DNA of 64,000 nt from contig JAKFYI010000008.1 in assembly GCA_021730985.1 (NCBI GenBank), positions 124,001-188,000 of the forward strand, given 5' to 3'. The stretch's first letter is position 1; each line of letters starts with the position of its first letter. Below the pieces are notes generated by a model that was given only the letters and a program-made list of their open reading frames with translations, had not been told where the DNA came from and did not search any database. A program made the position numbers and the translations under genes. Of this stretch, positions 10,774 to 20,299 are shown piece after piece. This DNA comes from Hyphomicrobiales bacterium (lineage in GTDB: Bacteria; Pseudomonadota; Alphaproteobacteria; Rhizobiales; Xanthobacteraceae).

Positions 10774-13626
10774 ATGCTGACCACCGCCGTTGTCCGAACC
10801 ATCGAATTCTGCACCCGACATGCCTGGCAGGTGATCGCCGCGGCGCTTGTTATCGCGGTGCTCTCCGGCACCTATGCCGCCCGCAACTTCGCGATCAACT
10901 CCGACATCAACGCGATGCTCTCGCCCGATCTCGAATGGCGCAAGCGCGAACGCGCGTTCGAGCAGGTGTTTCCGCGGTTCGAGATGATCATCGCGGTGGT
11001 GAACGCGCCCACACCGGAACTGATGGATGCCGCGACCACGGCACTGACCGCGAAGCTTTCCGAAAATAAACAGAGGTTCCGCAGCGTATCGAATGCCGGT
11101 GGCAGCGATTTCTTCGTGCGCAACGGGCTGCTGTACCAGACGCCCGACGAGCTCAAGAAAAGTCTCGAAGGCTTGAATAAAGCCGAGCCAATGATACGCG
11201 ATCTCGCGTCGGACCAGAGCCTGCGCGGCCTGACCAGCGGCATCGACAACGCGCTGCTCGGCGTCCGCACCAAGGCGATCACGCTCGAAGACCTCGCCGG
11301 TTCCTTCAACACGATCGCCGGCACGCTGGACCGCATCATCGCGGGGCAGCCTGCGAGCTTCTCGTGGCGCATGCTGGCGCAGAACAAAACTGCCGAACCG
11401 AAAGACCTGCGCGGTTTCATCGAGATACGCCCGATTCTGGACTACAAGGCGCTGGAGCCGGGCCACGCTGCGGTGCAGGCCATTCGCGATGCCGCGGCCG
11501 AGGTGCTGCCGCAGTACCAGGCGAGGGTGCGGCTGACCGGCCCGGTGCCGATGGCGGACGAGGAGTTCGCCACGCTCAAGGAGAACGCCGAGATCAACGG
11601 CATCATCACCATCGCGGTGGTGCTGTTCCTGCTCTGGCTCGCGCTGCGCTCCAAGCGGCTCATCCTCGCGGTGTTCGTCAATCTGTTCGTCGGCCTGTCG
11701 CTGACCGCGGCGTTCGGCCTGATGATGGTCGGCGCGTTCAATCTGATTTCGGTGTCGTTCGCGGTGCTGTTCGTCGGCATCGGCGTCGATTTCGGCATCC
11801 AGTACGCGGTGCGCTACCGCCACGAGCGACATGAACATGATGATCTGTCGACCGCCATTCACAATGCCGGCGCCTACGTCGGTTCGCCGCTGACGCTTGC
11901 GGCCACCGCGACCGCGGCCGGCTTCCTGTCATTCCTGCCGACCGACTACCGCGGCATTTCTGAGTTGGGTCTGATCGCCGGCTGCGGCATGCTGTTCGCG
12001 TTCGCCACCAGCGTCACGCTGCTGCCGGCGCTGATCAAAGTTCTGAACCCGCCGGGTGAGCCCGAGGCGCTGGGCTATGCCGCGCTGGCGCCCGTCGATT
12101 CCTTCCTGGAGCGCAACCGAGTCCTGGTCATCGTCTGTACGGCGGTTGCGGTCGCCGCGGCGATGCCGCTGCTTTACTGGCTGCGCTTCGATTTCAACCC
12201 GGTGAACCTGCGCAGCTCGCAGGTGGAATCCGTCGCCACCTATCTCGAACTCAACCGCGAGCCGGAGTCGAACACCAACACGGTCGCCGTGTTGTCGCCC
12301 TCGCTCAAGGATGCGGATGCAACCGCCGACCGCCTGAAGAAGCTGCCGGAGGTGTCGCGCGTCATGACGCTCAGCAGCTTGGTGCCCGAGCAGCAGAAGG
12401 AGAAGCTGCCGCAGATACGCGCCGCGCAGAAGGTGCTGGATCCGGCGCTCAATCCCAAGGAGCCGCTGGATGCGCCGACCGACGAGGAAAACGTCGAGGC
12501 GGTCAAAGGCACCGTCGAGCAGCTCGAAAAGTTCGCCGGCAATCTGACCACCCCTGGCGCCGACGCCTCGCGGCGGCTCGCCAAGGCGCTGACTCAAATC
12601 GGGGACGGAAACGAGGAGTTGCGCAAGAAGGTGGAGGACGTTTTCCTGCCGCCGCTCAAGCAGTCGCTCGACAATCTTTCCGCTTCGCTCAAGGCGCAAC
12701 CGGTGACGCTGGAGAGCCTGCCGGAGGATTTGCGGCGCGAATGGCTGGCGCAGGACGGCCGCGCGCGGGTTTCGGTCGCGCCCAGCGGCAACCCCAACGA
12801 CAACGAGCAGATGCGCACCTTCGCGCGAGCGGTACTCGCGGTCGAGCCGAGCGCGACCGAAGGCCCGATTTCCGTGCTTGAAGCCGGCGGCACCATCGTG
12901 CGCGCCTTCATCGAAGCCGGCTTCTGGGCGATGTTGTCGATCGGCCTGCTGTTGTGGATCGTGTTGCGGCGCTTCAGCGACGTGCTGCTGACGCTGATCC
13001 CGCTGCTGCTCGCCGGCGTGGTGACGCTGCAGATATGCGTCATGATCGGGATGCCGCTGAACTTCGCGAATATCATCGCGCTGCCGCTGCTGCTTGGTGT
13101 CGGTGTCGCATTCAAGATCTATTACATCATGGCGTGGCGCAGCGGGCAGACCAACCTGCTGCAGACTAGCCTGACGCGCGCGGTGTTCTACAGCGCACTG
13201 GCGACCGCCACCGCGTTCGGCAGCCTTTGGTTCTCCAGCCACCCTGGCACGTCAAGCATGGGCAAGCTGCTGGCGCTGTCGCTGATCTGTACGCTGGCCG
13301 CCGCCGTGCTGTTCCAGCCGGTGCTGATGGGCAAGCCGCGCGAGATGGCGCCGGCAGCAGGCCCCGACGAAGACGCTTTGCTTGGTCCGGCTGCCGAAGC
13401 CGCCACGCAAGCGGCGGCAACGCCCGCGGGCCGTTTGGCGGCGGCCTATCCGTCCGCTTCGCCGCCGCCTGCGGTCAAGCCTGCCGCGGCCGTTCCGGTG
13501 AGCGATCCCGACAGCGCCGATGCCGACGTCAAGTCGCCCAAAAAACAGCCAGTCCAAGTTCGCGGATCGAGGGCCGGCGCAAACAGGAGAGCAAAGGCCA
13601 AGGCCATGCCGCAGCGGAAGCGTTAA
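10774..13626 (+). CDS. hpnN: Hopanoid exporter HpnN (RND/MMPL family)
   Basis: A 950-residue RND-type membrane transporter. It has TM1 near 14-33, a first periplasmic domain with NFAINSDINAMLSPDLEWRK, a bundle of helices around 270-420 including SVSFAVLFVGIGVDFGIQYA, a second periplasmic domain rich in charged helices (about 470-700), a second TM bundle, and a Pro/Ala/Lys-rich cytoplasmic tail. HpnN moves hopanoids from the inner to the outer membrane in Rhodopseudomonas. It follows hpnH by 137 bp with AGGAAA before the ATG. A related MMPL protein is encoded at 35018 next to hpnO. Confidence 0.94.
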   Translation: MLTTAVVRTIEFCTRHAWQVIAAALVIAVLSGTYAARNFAINSDINAMLSPDLEWRKRERAFEQVFPRFEMIIAVVNAPTPELMDAATTALTAKLSENKQRFRSVSNAGGSDFFVRNGLLYQTPDELKKSLEGLNKAEPMIRDLASDQSLRGLTSGIDNALLGVRTKAITLEDLAGSFNTIAGTLDRIIAGQPASFSWRMLAQNKTAEPKDLRGFIEIRPILDYKALEPGHAAVQAIRDAAAEVLPQYQARVRLTGPVPMADEEFATLKENAEINGIITIAVVLFLLWLALRSKRLILAVFVNLFVGLSLTAAFGLMMVGAFNLISVSFAVLFVGIGVDFGIQYAVRYRHERHEHDDLSTAIHNAGAYVGSPLTLAATATAAGFLSFLPTDYRGISELGLIAGCGMLFAFATSVTLLPALIKVLNPPGEPEALGYAALAPVDSFLERNRVLVIVCTAVAVAAAMPLLYWLRFDFNPVNLRSSQVESVATYLELNREPESNTNTVAVLSPSLKDADATADRLKKLPEVSRVMTLSSLVPEQQKEKLPQIRAAQKVLDPALNPKEPLDAPTDEENVEAVKGTVEQLEKFAGNLTTPGADASRRLAKALTQIGDGNEELRKKVEDVFLPPLKQSLDNLSASLKAQPVTLESLPEDLRREWLAQDGRARVSVAPSGNPNDNEQMRTFARAVLAVEPSATEGPISVLEAGGTIVRAFIEAGFWAMLSIGLLLWIVLRRFSDVLLTLIPLLLAGVVTLQICVMIGMPLNFANIIALPLLLGVGVAFKIYYIMAWRSGQTNLLQTSLTRAVFYSALATATAFGSLWFSSHPGTSSMGKLLALSLICTLAAAVLFQPVLMGKPREMAPAAGPDEDALLGPAAEAATQAAATPAGRLAAAYPSASPPPAVKPAAAVPVSDPDSADADVKSPKKQPVQVRGSRAGANRRAKAKAMPQRKR

Positions 13627-13653
13627 GACACGAACGAACCGGAGAGCGATCTC

Positions 13654-13881
13654 ATGAAACGCATTGCACTGATCAGCGCGATTATTTTCGCCGCATGCAT
13701 GCCCGCCGGCGCAGAGCAGGGCTCAAGGGATGAGCAGGCTGCCTGCCGCAGCGACACGCGCCGGTTCTGCCGGGCCGTCGATCCGGACTCCGGAACGTTC
13801 GGTATCCTAAACTGCTTGAAACAGAACCGTTCGCGGTTGAGCCGGGCCTGCCGCGCATTGCTTGAGAGCCACGGCCAATAG
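13654..13881 (+). CDS. Small secreted cysteine-rich protein (GLG1-repeat type)
   Basis: 75 residues: a signal peptide (KRIALISAIIFAACMPAGA) and one cysteine-rich unit with four cysteines, ACRSDTRRFCRAV, ILNCLKQ and SRACRALL. This C-x(6)-FC...CL...C spacing resembles the cysteine-rich GLG1 repeat. A clear GGAG sits before the ATG. It is 27 bp after hpnN, so it may be transcribed with it. Function unknown. Confidence 0.75.
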   Translation: MKRIALISAIIFAACMPAGAEQGSRDEQAACRSDTRRFCRAVDPDSGTFGILNCLKQNRSRLSRACRALLESHGQ

Positions 13882-13973
13882 AAGCGGCTTGAGCGATGTT
13901 CCGCGAAAAGGACACATTGCGAGGCGATTCAACAGTTGGAATTTAGTAAGGCAAATCGATGCCGGAGTTGCTC

Positions 13974-14564
13974 ATGAAACACAGCACATGGTCGGCGATC
14001 AGAATCGGGTTGTTCGTCATTGCGGGTGCTATGGCGGGGGCGATGCCTGCCGCGGCGCAGGCGCAGGCCCCGGCGCAACGCCAGGGCCCGCCGTCCGTGA
14101 ACGGGCTCTGGGAGCAGGTCGATGACGACGGACGTGTCGGCGGCTGGTTTCACATCTACGAGCGCGATGGTTTTTTTGAAGGCAAGATCGTCAAGACGTT
14201 TCCCAAGCCGGGCGATCCGGTGAATCCGATCTGCACGCGCTGCCCAGGCGACCAGAAGGGCCAGCCTTCACTCGGGCTGACGCTGATCAAGGGCATGCAG
14301 CGCAAGGGATTGAGTTTCACCAACGGCTCGATCATGGATCCGCGCGACGGCAACGTTTACAACGCCCGGATGGATATGACCCCCGATGGTCAGCGGCTCA
14401 TGGTGCGCGGCTATCTCGGCATCGAGATGTTCGGCCAGACCCAGACGTGGCGCAGGTTGCCGGATAGTGCGATGGCGGAGGTCAAGCCGGCGAACGGCGC
14501 TGCTCCCGCTCCGGCGCCGCGGCCCAACGCTCCGCCGAAGGGCACTCAGGCGCCGCGACAGTAA
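13974..14564 (+). CDS. DUF2147 exported protein
   Basis: A 196-residue secreted protein. The signal peptide (residues about 9-29, ending MPAAAQA) is followed by a DUF2147 domain: NGLWEQVDDDGRVGGWFHIY, FEGKIVKTF, the CTRCPGDQKGQP segment, and the late RGYLGIEMFGQTQTW. The tail is Pro/Ala-rich. I chose the ATG at 13974 over 13959 because GGAG lies eight bases before it and it gives a compact signal peptide. DUF2147 proteins are periplasmic and of unknown role. It is convergent with hpnP. Confidence 0.85.
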   Translation: MKHSTWSAIRIGLFVIAGAMAGAMPAAAQAQAPAQRQGPPSVNGLWEQVDDDGRVGGWFHIYERDGFFEGKIVKTFPKPGDPVNPICTRCPGDQKGQPSLGLTLIKGMQRKGLSFTNGSIMDPRDGNVYNARMDMTPDGQRLMVRGYLGIEMFGQTQTWRRLPDSAMAEVKPANGAAPAPAPRPNAPPKGTQAPRQ

Positions 14565-14568
14565 CCAA

Positions 14569-14586
14569 GGCGGCCGTCAGGCCGCC
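14569..14586. terminator. Hairpin between convergent DUF2147 gene and hpnP
   Basis: GGCGGCC (14569-14575), a 4-base loop and GGCCGCC (14580-14586) form a perfect 7-bp GC stem between convergent genes, overlapping the hpnP stop. There is no T run on either side, so termination is only suggested by position. Confidence 0.35.
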
Positions 14587-16196
14587 ACGGACTGCTTCTG
14601 CGAGTCGGCGGCCGCCTGTTCCTGCGCGCCGCGCTCGTGCGTCGAATAGAACGACGCATTCTGTTCGCCACGCAACGCCTCGCGGGTGAACCGGATCAGG
14701 TGGTACGAGACGAAGCCCATTCCCATCACCGCGTCGATCTGGCCGTGCTTCATGGCGTGCTTGGCCGCGCGCCAGAAGTGTCGGCGGTAGTCCGACCGCA
14801 CGCCCACCTTCCAGAACAGGCGGAATGCCAGCACCGCTCCCATGCGCAGGTTGGCGTAGGTGAGCTTGCCGCGCCCGGAGGGGTTGGTCCGGTTGACGTA
14901 GGTGGTTTCGACCTGATGCCAGAAGCGCTCGAACAGCCGTTCCGGATCGTAGGCGTGGGCGATCGCGCGGCGCCATGACTCTACCACGTCATCGTAGGGC
15001 CGCAGGAAGCGCACGTTGGATTCCAGCGCCGGGTCGTCGGTGATGCGGTTGGCGCGCTGCAGCCGGTCCCATAGCGGCGTCTTGGGCAGCGCGTGCAACA
15101 GGTTGATGGTGAGAATGGGGATGTTCGACTTGTCGATGAATTCGATCAACTGATCGGCAGTCGTTTCGTTATCGGTGTCCAGCCCGAGAATGATGCCCGA
15201 CGTCACCTCGATACCGAAGCTGTTGATGGTGCGGATCGAGTCCAAGATCGGCAGGTTCGCGTTCTGCTCCTTGTGCATGAACTTGAGCGCCCCGATGTCG
15301 GGCGTCTCGATACCCGCGAACAGGCCGGCGAACGACGCGGCTTGCATCAGCTTCAGCGTGTCGGTCTGCTTGGCGATGTTCAGCGTGGCCTCGCAGGAGA
15401 ACGTCAGCGGGTATCCGTTGCGCTTCTGCCATTCGACGAGGTGAGGCAGCAGGTCCCGCGCGGCCTTGCGGTTGCCGATGAAATTGTCATCGACGAAATA
15501 GATGTTCTGCGGGTGCGCCGGCTGCGCCAGCATGGCGTCGAGCTCGGCGATGATCTGCTGCGGCGACTTCAGGCGCGGCACCCGGCCATACAGTCCCGGG
15601 ATGTCGCAGAACTCGCACTGGTAGGGGCATCCGCTTGAATACTGGATGCTGCCGATCAGATATTGGCCGAGCTTGATCAGGCCGTATGAGGGAATCGGAA
15701 ACTCCGACAGCGGCAGGCGTTCCTTGGTGGTGAAGAGGACCTGCTCGGCTGGCACGCTGACGTCGGCGTCGAAGCGTTCGATCAAGGCGTCGGTCGCATC
15801 GCCCATCTCGCCGACGTGCAGGTACTCGACCTCCGGGTACATTTCGGGCGCGGCCGAGACGGACGGGCCGCCGAGCGCCATTGGCTTGCCGGCGGCCTTG
15901 GAGCGGCTATGGATGTCGCGGATTTGCGGCGCCTGGACGTGCATGCCGCTGACCAGCACCGCATCGGCCCAGGCGAAATCTTCCGCGGTCGCGCGCTCGA
16001 TGTTCTCGTCGATGAAGCGCACCGGCCAGCTTTCGGGAAGATAGGCCGACAGCACCAGCATGCCCTGCGGCGGCATGAACGCCTTGACGTTGTACATCAG
16101 GGAGAAGGCGTGCGCGAAGGTGCCGAAGGCCGGCGTGTAGGCCGGGAATACGCAAAGAATTTTGCGGGTGCGTTTGACTTGAACGGGAGTGCGCAA
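14577..16196 (-). CDS. hpnP: Hopanoid C-2 methylase HpnP (B12-binding radical SAM)
   Basis: A 539-residue enzyme that makes 2-methylhopanoids. The N-terminal part is a cobalamin-binding-like domain (KAFMPPQGMLVLSAYLPESW, RFIDENIE) and the radical SAM core has Cys190, Cys194 and Cys197 in SGCPYQCEFCDIPG, followed by DDNFIGNRKAARDLL. Length and these segments fit HpnP better than HpnJ. The start is TTG at 16196 with AGGAG eight bases upstream. It is the last gene of the leftward hpn set, 165 bp after hpnG, so it may also have its own promoter. A TTGACA on its strand at 16249-16244 lacks a good -10, and I found no EcfG-type GGAAC...CGTT site in this gap. Confidence 0.92.
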   Translation of the reverse strand: MRTPVQVKRTRKILCVFPAYTPAFGTFAHAFSLMYNVKAFMPPQGMLVLSAYLPESWPVRFIDENIERATAEDFAWADAVLVSGMHVQAPQIRDIHSRSKAAGKPMALGGPSVSAAPEMYPEVEYLHVGEMGDATDALIERFDADVSVPAEQVLFTTKERLPLSEFPIPSYGLIKLGQYLIGSIQYSSGCPYQCEFCDIPGLYGRVPRLKSPQQIIAELDAMLAQPAHPQNIYFVDDNFIGNRKAARDLLPHLVEWQKRNGYPLTFSCEATLNIAKQTDTLKLMQAASFAGLFAGIETPDIGALKFMHKEQNANLPILDSIRTINSFGIEVTSGIILGLDTDNETTADQLIEFIDKSNIPILTINLLHALPKTPLWDRLQRANRITDDPALESNVRFLRPYDDVVESWRRAIAHAYDPERLFERFWHQVETTYVNRTNPSGRGKLTYANLRMGAVLAFRLFWKVGVRSDYRRHFWRAAKHAMKHGQIDAVMGMGFVSYHLIRFTREALRGEQNASFYSTHERGAQEQAAADSQKQSVAA

Positions 16197-16361
16197 TTGA
16201 CGTTCTCCTGGACTTAAGCCCTAGCAGCTATCGTGCCACGGCTTGTCAATGCCCGCGACTGTCCAGCGGGACAATCTCGATCACCTGGAGAATGGACCGG
16301 ATTTTGTGACTTTTCAATGACTTGGATGGCGGCGATGGGGTGCGGTTGGGTCCGCCGGCCG

Positions 16362-17090
16362 TTATTCGGCCGGCGCGATCGCCGCCTGCGGCGCGAGCTG
16401 GGGCTCCGCCGTGTCTAGCAGTCCGAATCCAAGTCCCAACTCCCGGCGCGCGCGCAACAGTGCTGCGCGGGCGGTTCGGGTGTCGAGTGCCACACGCATC
16501 AATGCGCTCACCTGACGCGGCCGCTCCATCACCGAACGCAGCACCGCCGGAAGGTCCGGCGAGCCGCTGGCCTTGAGTTCGATCTGCGCGGCCGGTGGCA
16601 ACTCGCGATGGCAGGCGTCAGCCACCACGCGTATGGCGGCAAACGGCAGGCCGTGTTCCGCGGCCATTCGGATTCCGATGATCGATTCCATATCGACTGC
16701 GACCGCACCGGTGGCGCGGCCGAGCGCGATCTTGTCGGCGGGCAGGCTCACCAGTTGCCGTGAGCCCGCGAGATCGGCGTGGATGGCGCCCGGGATCGCT
16801 TGCAGCAGGTGGCTCGCCCATTCGAGATGGGTGTCGATCCGTTCCTGCTGAGGCGTCACGATGGAACGCGCCACGATGCAGGCGCCGGGCCGCAGGTGAG
16901 GGGCCAGGCCGCCTGCGATGCCGAACGAGACGATGCCACGGCATCCCTTGGCGATAGCGGCAGAGAGGCCTTCGGTCAGGACATCGGCGCGGCTGGAACA
17001 GACGGTTGTGACGCCGGGTCCGGAGGCGATGCGCGCCTCGAACGTCATCCCGGTCAACGCAACAACGGGCAATCGTGAAGTGGGCAACAT
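16362..17090 (-). CDS. hpnG: Adenosylhopane nucleosidase HpnG
   Basis: A 242-residue nucleoside-phosphorylase-like protein that removes adenine from adenosylhopane to give ribosylhopane. The PNP/UDP family glycine region GIVSFGIAGGLAPHLRPGAC and the VAVDMESI motif with the substrate-binding Met-Glu are both present, as is the later RVVADAC. The ATG overlaps the shc stop by one base (TAATG), indicating coupled translation. The short, Ala-rich C-terminus is ordinary for the family. Confidence 0.93.
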   Translation of the reverse strand: MLPTSRLPVVALTGMTFEARIASGPGVTTVCSSRADVLTEGLSAAIAKGCRGIVSFGIAGGLAPHLRPGACIVARSIVTPQQERIDTHLEWASHLLQAIPGAIHADLAGSRQLVSLPADKIALGRATGAVAVDMESIIGIRMAAEHGLPFAAIRVVADACHRELPPAAQIELKASGSPDLPAVLRSVMERPRQVSALMRVALDTRTARAALLRARRELGLGFGLLDTAEPQLAPQAAIAPAE

Positions 17091-19027
17091 TACATCCCGA
17101 ATGTGACGTGCCGGCCGAGTCTGGCATTATTGTAGCGCGCCAGTGCCCAAAGCGGAAAGAATTTCGAATAGCCGTGATAGCGCAGGTAGAACACGCGTGG
17201 AAAACCTGTCGCGGTGTAGTGTTCCTCAGCCCAGAACCCGTCGGTTCCCTGGGTGCGCAGCAGATAGTCCACGCCCTTGGCAGCAGCGGGATGTCCGGCG
17301 GCGCCCGCCGCGACCAGCCCGATCACGGCCCATGCGGTCTGTGAGGCGGTGCTCGCAGCCGGTTCGTAGCCCCGATAATCGAGCTTGTAGCTGTTTCCAT
17401 CCTCGCCCCAGCCGCCGTCCGGGTTTTGGATCGAGATCAGCCACTCGCGCGCCTTGCGCATCTCGGGCGCGTCCGGGCTGAGCCCTGCCGCATCGAGCGC
17501 GCACAGCACCGACCATGTTCCGTAGATGTAGTTCAAGCCCCAGCGGCCGTACCAGCTTCCGTCGGCAAGCTGGGTGCGGCGCAGATAGTCCAGCCCGTCG
17601 CGCACCACTTTGGTATCGGCCTCTCCGAGTTGCGCCAGCATGGAGACGCAGCGGCCGGCGACGTCCTCGGTCGGCGGATCGAGCAGGGCGCCGTGGTCGG
17701 AGAACGGGATGTTGTTGAGGTAGAGATACTCGTTGTCGGCGTCGAACGCGCCCCAGCCGCCGTTCGTGCTTTGCAGGCCGACGATCCATTCCCGGCCGCG
17801 GTCGATCGCTTGCTGGAATTCGGCGATATTGCGCGCGTGCCGGGCGCGGTCCATCGCCATCACCACCACCGCGGTGTCGTCGAGATCGGGATAGTGCGGA
17901 TTGGCGTACTGAAAGGCCCAACCGCCGGGCCGCACGTCCGGCCGGCGCGCGATCCAGTCGCCGCGCACGTCGAGCACCTGACGAGGCTCAAGCCACTTCA
18001 GCCCGGCCATGACGCCGTCCACGGCGTCCTTGGTGCCGACTTCGAGCAGCGTGTGACACACCAGGCCGGTGTCCCAGACCGGCGAGACGCAGGGCTGGCA
18101 ATAGGCCTCGTCGTCCTTGACCACCAGCAGCTTCTCGATCGAGCCGCGCGCCGCGACGAAATCCGGATGCTGGCTGGGATAGCCGAGCACCTTGTACATC
18201 ATCGCCGAATTCGCCATCGCCGGATAAATCGCGCCGAGACCGTCCTCGCCGTTGAGGCGCTCGGTGACGAACGCCACCGCCTTGTCTACGGCGCGTTGCC
18301 GCGGGCCTTTCGGGAATGTCGGTTCGATCAAGCGCAGCACCGCGTCGATGCCGGCGAACAACAGGTACCAGAACCAACTCTGGTGCGGCGCTTTTGAGCG
18401 CGGGCCGACCGAGCGCGGGTCGGTCAGGAACAGTTCATCGATGCCGACACCCTTCGGATTGCTCGCCTTCGGCTTGTGCAGTTGCAGCACCAGCATCGGC
18501 ACGATCACCGTGCGCGCCCAGTACGAGATCTTGTCGATGTGGAACGGCGACCACTTCGGCAGCAGCATGATCTCGACCGGCATCGAAGGAACCGCGCGCC
18601 AGGTCGTCACGCCGTATAGCGCCAGCATCACGCGGGTAAAGACGTTGGATTGCTCTGCGCCGCCGTGGGCGTGGATCGCCTCGCGGGCGCGGCGCATGTG
18701 CGGCGCGTCGATGTCGTCGCCGATCATCTTGAGCGCGAAATAGGCTTTCACGCTGGCGCTGACGTCGAAGGCGCCGCCGTAGAACAGGGCCCAGCCGCCG
18801 TGCGCGCCCTGGATGCGGCGCAGATAGACCGCGATCTTGCGTTCCAGCTCGGCGTTCGCCGGTTCGCCGAAATAGTGCCGCATCAGCACGTATTCCGCCG
18901 AGATGGTGGCGTCGGCTTCGAGCTCGAACACCCAATGGCCGTCGCGCTGCTGGCGCTTCAGCAGCGCGTCGCTGGCGGCCGCGATGGCGTGCTCCAGCGA
19001 TGCGGCGTTGGGGGAAGGGTCGGACAT
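17090..19027 (-). CDS. shc: Squalene-hopene cyclase
   Basis: A 645-residue class II triterpene cyclase that folds squalene into hopene/hopanol. The catalytic acid motif is DLDDTA, Asp381 to Ala386. Several QW motifs are visible (LQSTNGGWGAFD, QLADGSWYGRWG, QNPDGGWGEDG, TQGTDGFWAEE). TGFPRVFYLRYHGYSKFFPL near the C-terminus is the membrane-channel end typical of SHC. The length fits bacterial Shc. It follows hpnE by 24 bp and overlaps hpnG, in the order hpnC-D-E-F-G. Confidence 0.97.
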   Translation of the reverse strand: MSDPSPNAASLEHAIAAASDALLKRQQRDGHWVFELEADATISAEYVLMRHYFGEPANAELERKIAVYLRRIQGAHGGWALFYGGAFDVSASVKAYFALKMIGDDIDAPHMRRAREAIHAHGGAEQSNVFTRVMLALYGVTTWRAVPSMPVEIMLLPKWSPFHIDKISYWARTVIVPMLVLQLHKPKASNPKGVGIDELFLTDPRSVGPRSKAPHQSWFWYLLFAGIDAVLRLIEPTFPKGPRQRAVDKAVAFVTERLNGEDGLGAIYPAMANSAMMYKVLGYPSQHPDFVAARGSIEKLLVVKDDEAYCQPCVSPVWDTGLVCHTLLEVGTKDAVDGVMAGLKWLEPRQVLDVRGDWIARRPDVRPGGWAFQYANPHYPDLDDTAVVVMAMDRARHARNIAEFQQAIDRGREWIVGLQSTNGGWGAFDADNEYLYLNNIPFSDHGALLDPPTEDVAGRCVSMLAQLGEADTKVVRDGLDYLRRTQLADGSWYGRWGLNYIYGTWSVLCALDAAGLSPDAPEMRKAREWLISIQNPDGGWGEDGNSYKLDYRGYEPAASTASQTAWAVIGLVAAGAAGHPAAAKGVDYLLRTQGTDGFWAEEHYTATGFPRVFYLRYHGYSKFFPLWALARYNNARLGRHVTFGM

Positions 19028-19051
19028 GTTCGAGGCCGGACGTCTCTGTTG

Positions 19052-20299
19052 CTAATCTTGGTCGGTGGCGATCTGCGCGGCGCGCTGACCCGAGCGGATC
19101 GCCCCCTCGATCGTTGCCGGCAGGCCGGTCGCGGTCCAATCCCCGGCCAGCGCCACGTTGGCCCAGGCCGTCGCAGCACCCGGCCGCCTGGCGTCCTGCT
19201 CCGGCGTGGCGGCGAAGGTTGCCCGCCGTTCCCGCACGATTTGCCACGGGGGCAAGGCATCCGCAATGCCCGCGATCTGCGCCACTTCGCGCCAGATTTT
19301 GGCGGCCAACTCCTCGCGGGGCACCTCGATCAGCCGGTCGGCTGCGCTGATCGTCACCGAAAGCCGCCCCGGGAAGGCGAACAGCCACTCCACCGTGCCG
19401 CCGATCGCGCCGGTGATGGGCGGCAGCGCCGCCGCCGGCTCGATCTTGAAATGGGCGTTGACGATGGCGCGGAATGCGGTGGGCACGGTGATGCCGGGCA
19501 GCAGCGCGGACGCCGTCCAGGGCGGCACCGCGAGAACCGCGGCGTCGGCCGGGCCGAGCGCTATGGTGTCGTCGCCGAAGTCCAGCGCGCTGGCGCGGTC
19601 GCCGTCGAACGACACGGCGCGAAGCTGCCGCCCGAACGAGACCGACCCGCCATGTCCGTTGATGAACTCTACCCCGGGCTCGACGAACGCCGTAGACAAC
19701 CCGTCGCGTGCGATCAGCGGATGATAGTTGCGGCCGCCTGAAAACAGCGTCTCGACGACCACCGCGGAGGCCAGCGCAGCCGAGCCCTGCGGCGGCTCGA
19801 CGTTGAGTGCGGCCAGCAGGAACGGTTCGATCAGGCGGTCGTACAATGTGCCCTGGCAAGTCATGGTTTCGCCGACCGTCGCGCCGGATTTGGCGCGCAA
19901 CAGGCTGAGCAGCGACAGGTACGACAGCGGGCTGGTGCCGGGCACGCGCCGCTTGGAATCGAGGATCCACCACGGCAGCAGTCCGTCGTTGGCGCGCAAC
20001 GTCCAGCGTTTGCCATTCGCCAGATCGATGAACGGCAACGTTGCGCTGCCGGGGCCGATCAGATGATGCCGCGCCCCGATCGCGCCGAGATAGGACAGCG
20101 CCGCGCGATTGCCCGACAGCAGCAGGTGGTTGCCGTTGTCGATCGTCATCCCGATCGTAAGGTCGTGATAGGAGCGGCAGCGGCCGCCGGCCTGGGCGGT
20201 GGCCTCGTGAACCTGCACGCGCACGCCGCGCTCGATCAGCCGCACGGCGGCAGAGAGGCCGGCAAGCCCGGCGCCGATGATGTGGACGGTTCGCGGCAT
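19052..20299 (-). CDS. hpnE: Hydroxysqualene dehydroxylase HpnE (FAD)
   Basis: A 415-residue flavoprotein that reduces hydroxysqualene to squalene. The N-terminal dinucleotide motif is VHIIGAGLAGLSAAVRLIER, followed by the GGRCRSY segment of amine-oxidase/phytoene-desaturase-like enzymes, and the C-terminal FAD motif is VALAGDWTATGLPATIEGAI. I set the start at the ATG at 20299, which overlaps the hpnD stop (TGATG); the open frame runs further upstream only because of high GC. Confidence 0.94.
   Translation of the reverse strand: MPRTVHIIGAGLAGLSAAVRLIERGVRVQVHEATAQAGGRCRSYHDLTIGMTIDNGNHLLLSGNRAALSYLGAIGARHHLIGPGSATLPFIDLANGKRWTLRANDGLLPWWILDSKRRVPGTSPLSYLSLLSLLRAKSGATVGETMTCQGTLYDRLIEPFLLAALNVEPPQGSAALASAVVVETLFSGGRNYHPLIARDGLSTAFVEPGVEFINGHGGSVSFGRQLRAVSFDGDRASALDFGDDTIALGPADAAVLAVPPWTASALLPGITVPTAFRAIVNAHFKIEPAAALPPITGAIGGTVEWLFAFPGRLSVTISAADRLIEVPREELAAKIWREVAQIAGIADALPPWQIVRERRATFAATPEQDARRPGAATAWANVALAGDWTATGLPATIEGAIRSGQRAAQIATDQD

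Noticed and set aside
14577..16196. Calling this gene hpnJ
   Set aside because: The FMPPQGMLVLSAYLPE segment, length and place next to hpnG fit the C-2 methylase HpnP; HpnJ is a different radical SAM protein.
16197..16361. EcfG-type promoter for hpnP
   Set aside because: No GGAAC...CGTT pair at 16-17 bp spacing on the coding strand in this gap.
18435..19973. 512-codon frame over shc and hpnE
   Set aside because: Out-of-frame Arg-rich translation across two genes with clear motifs in other frames.
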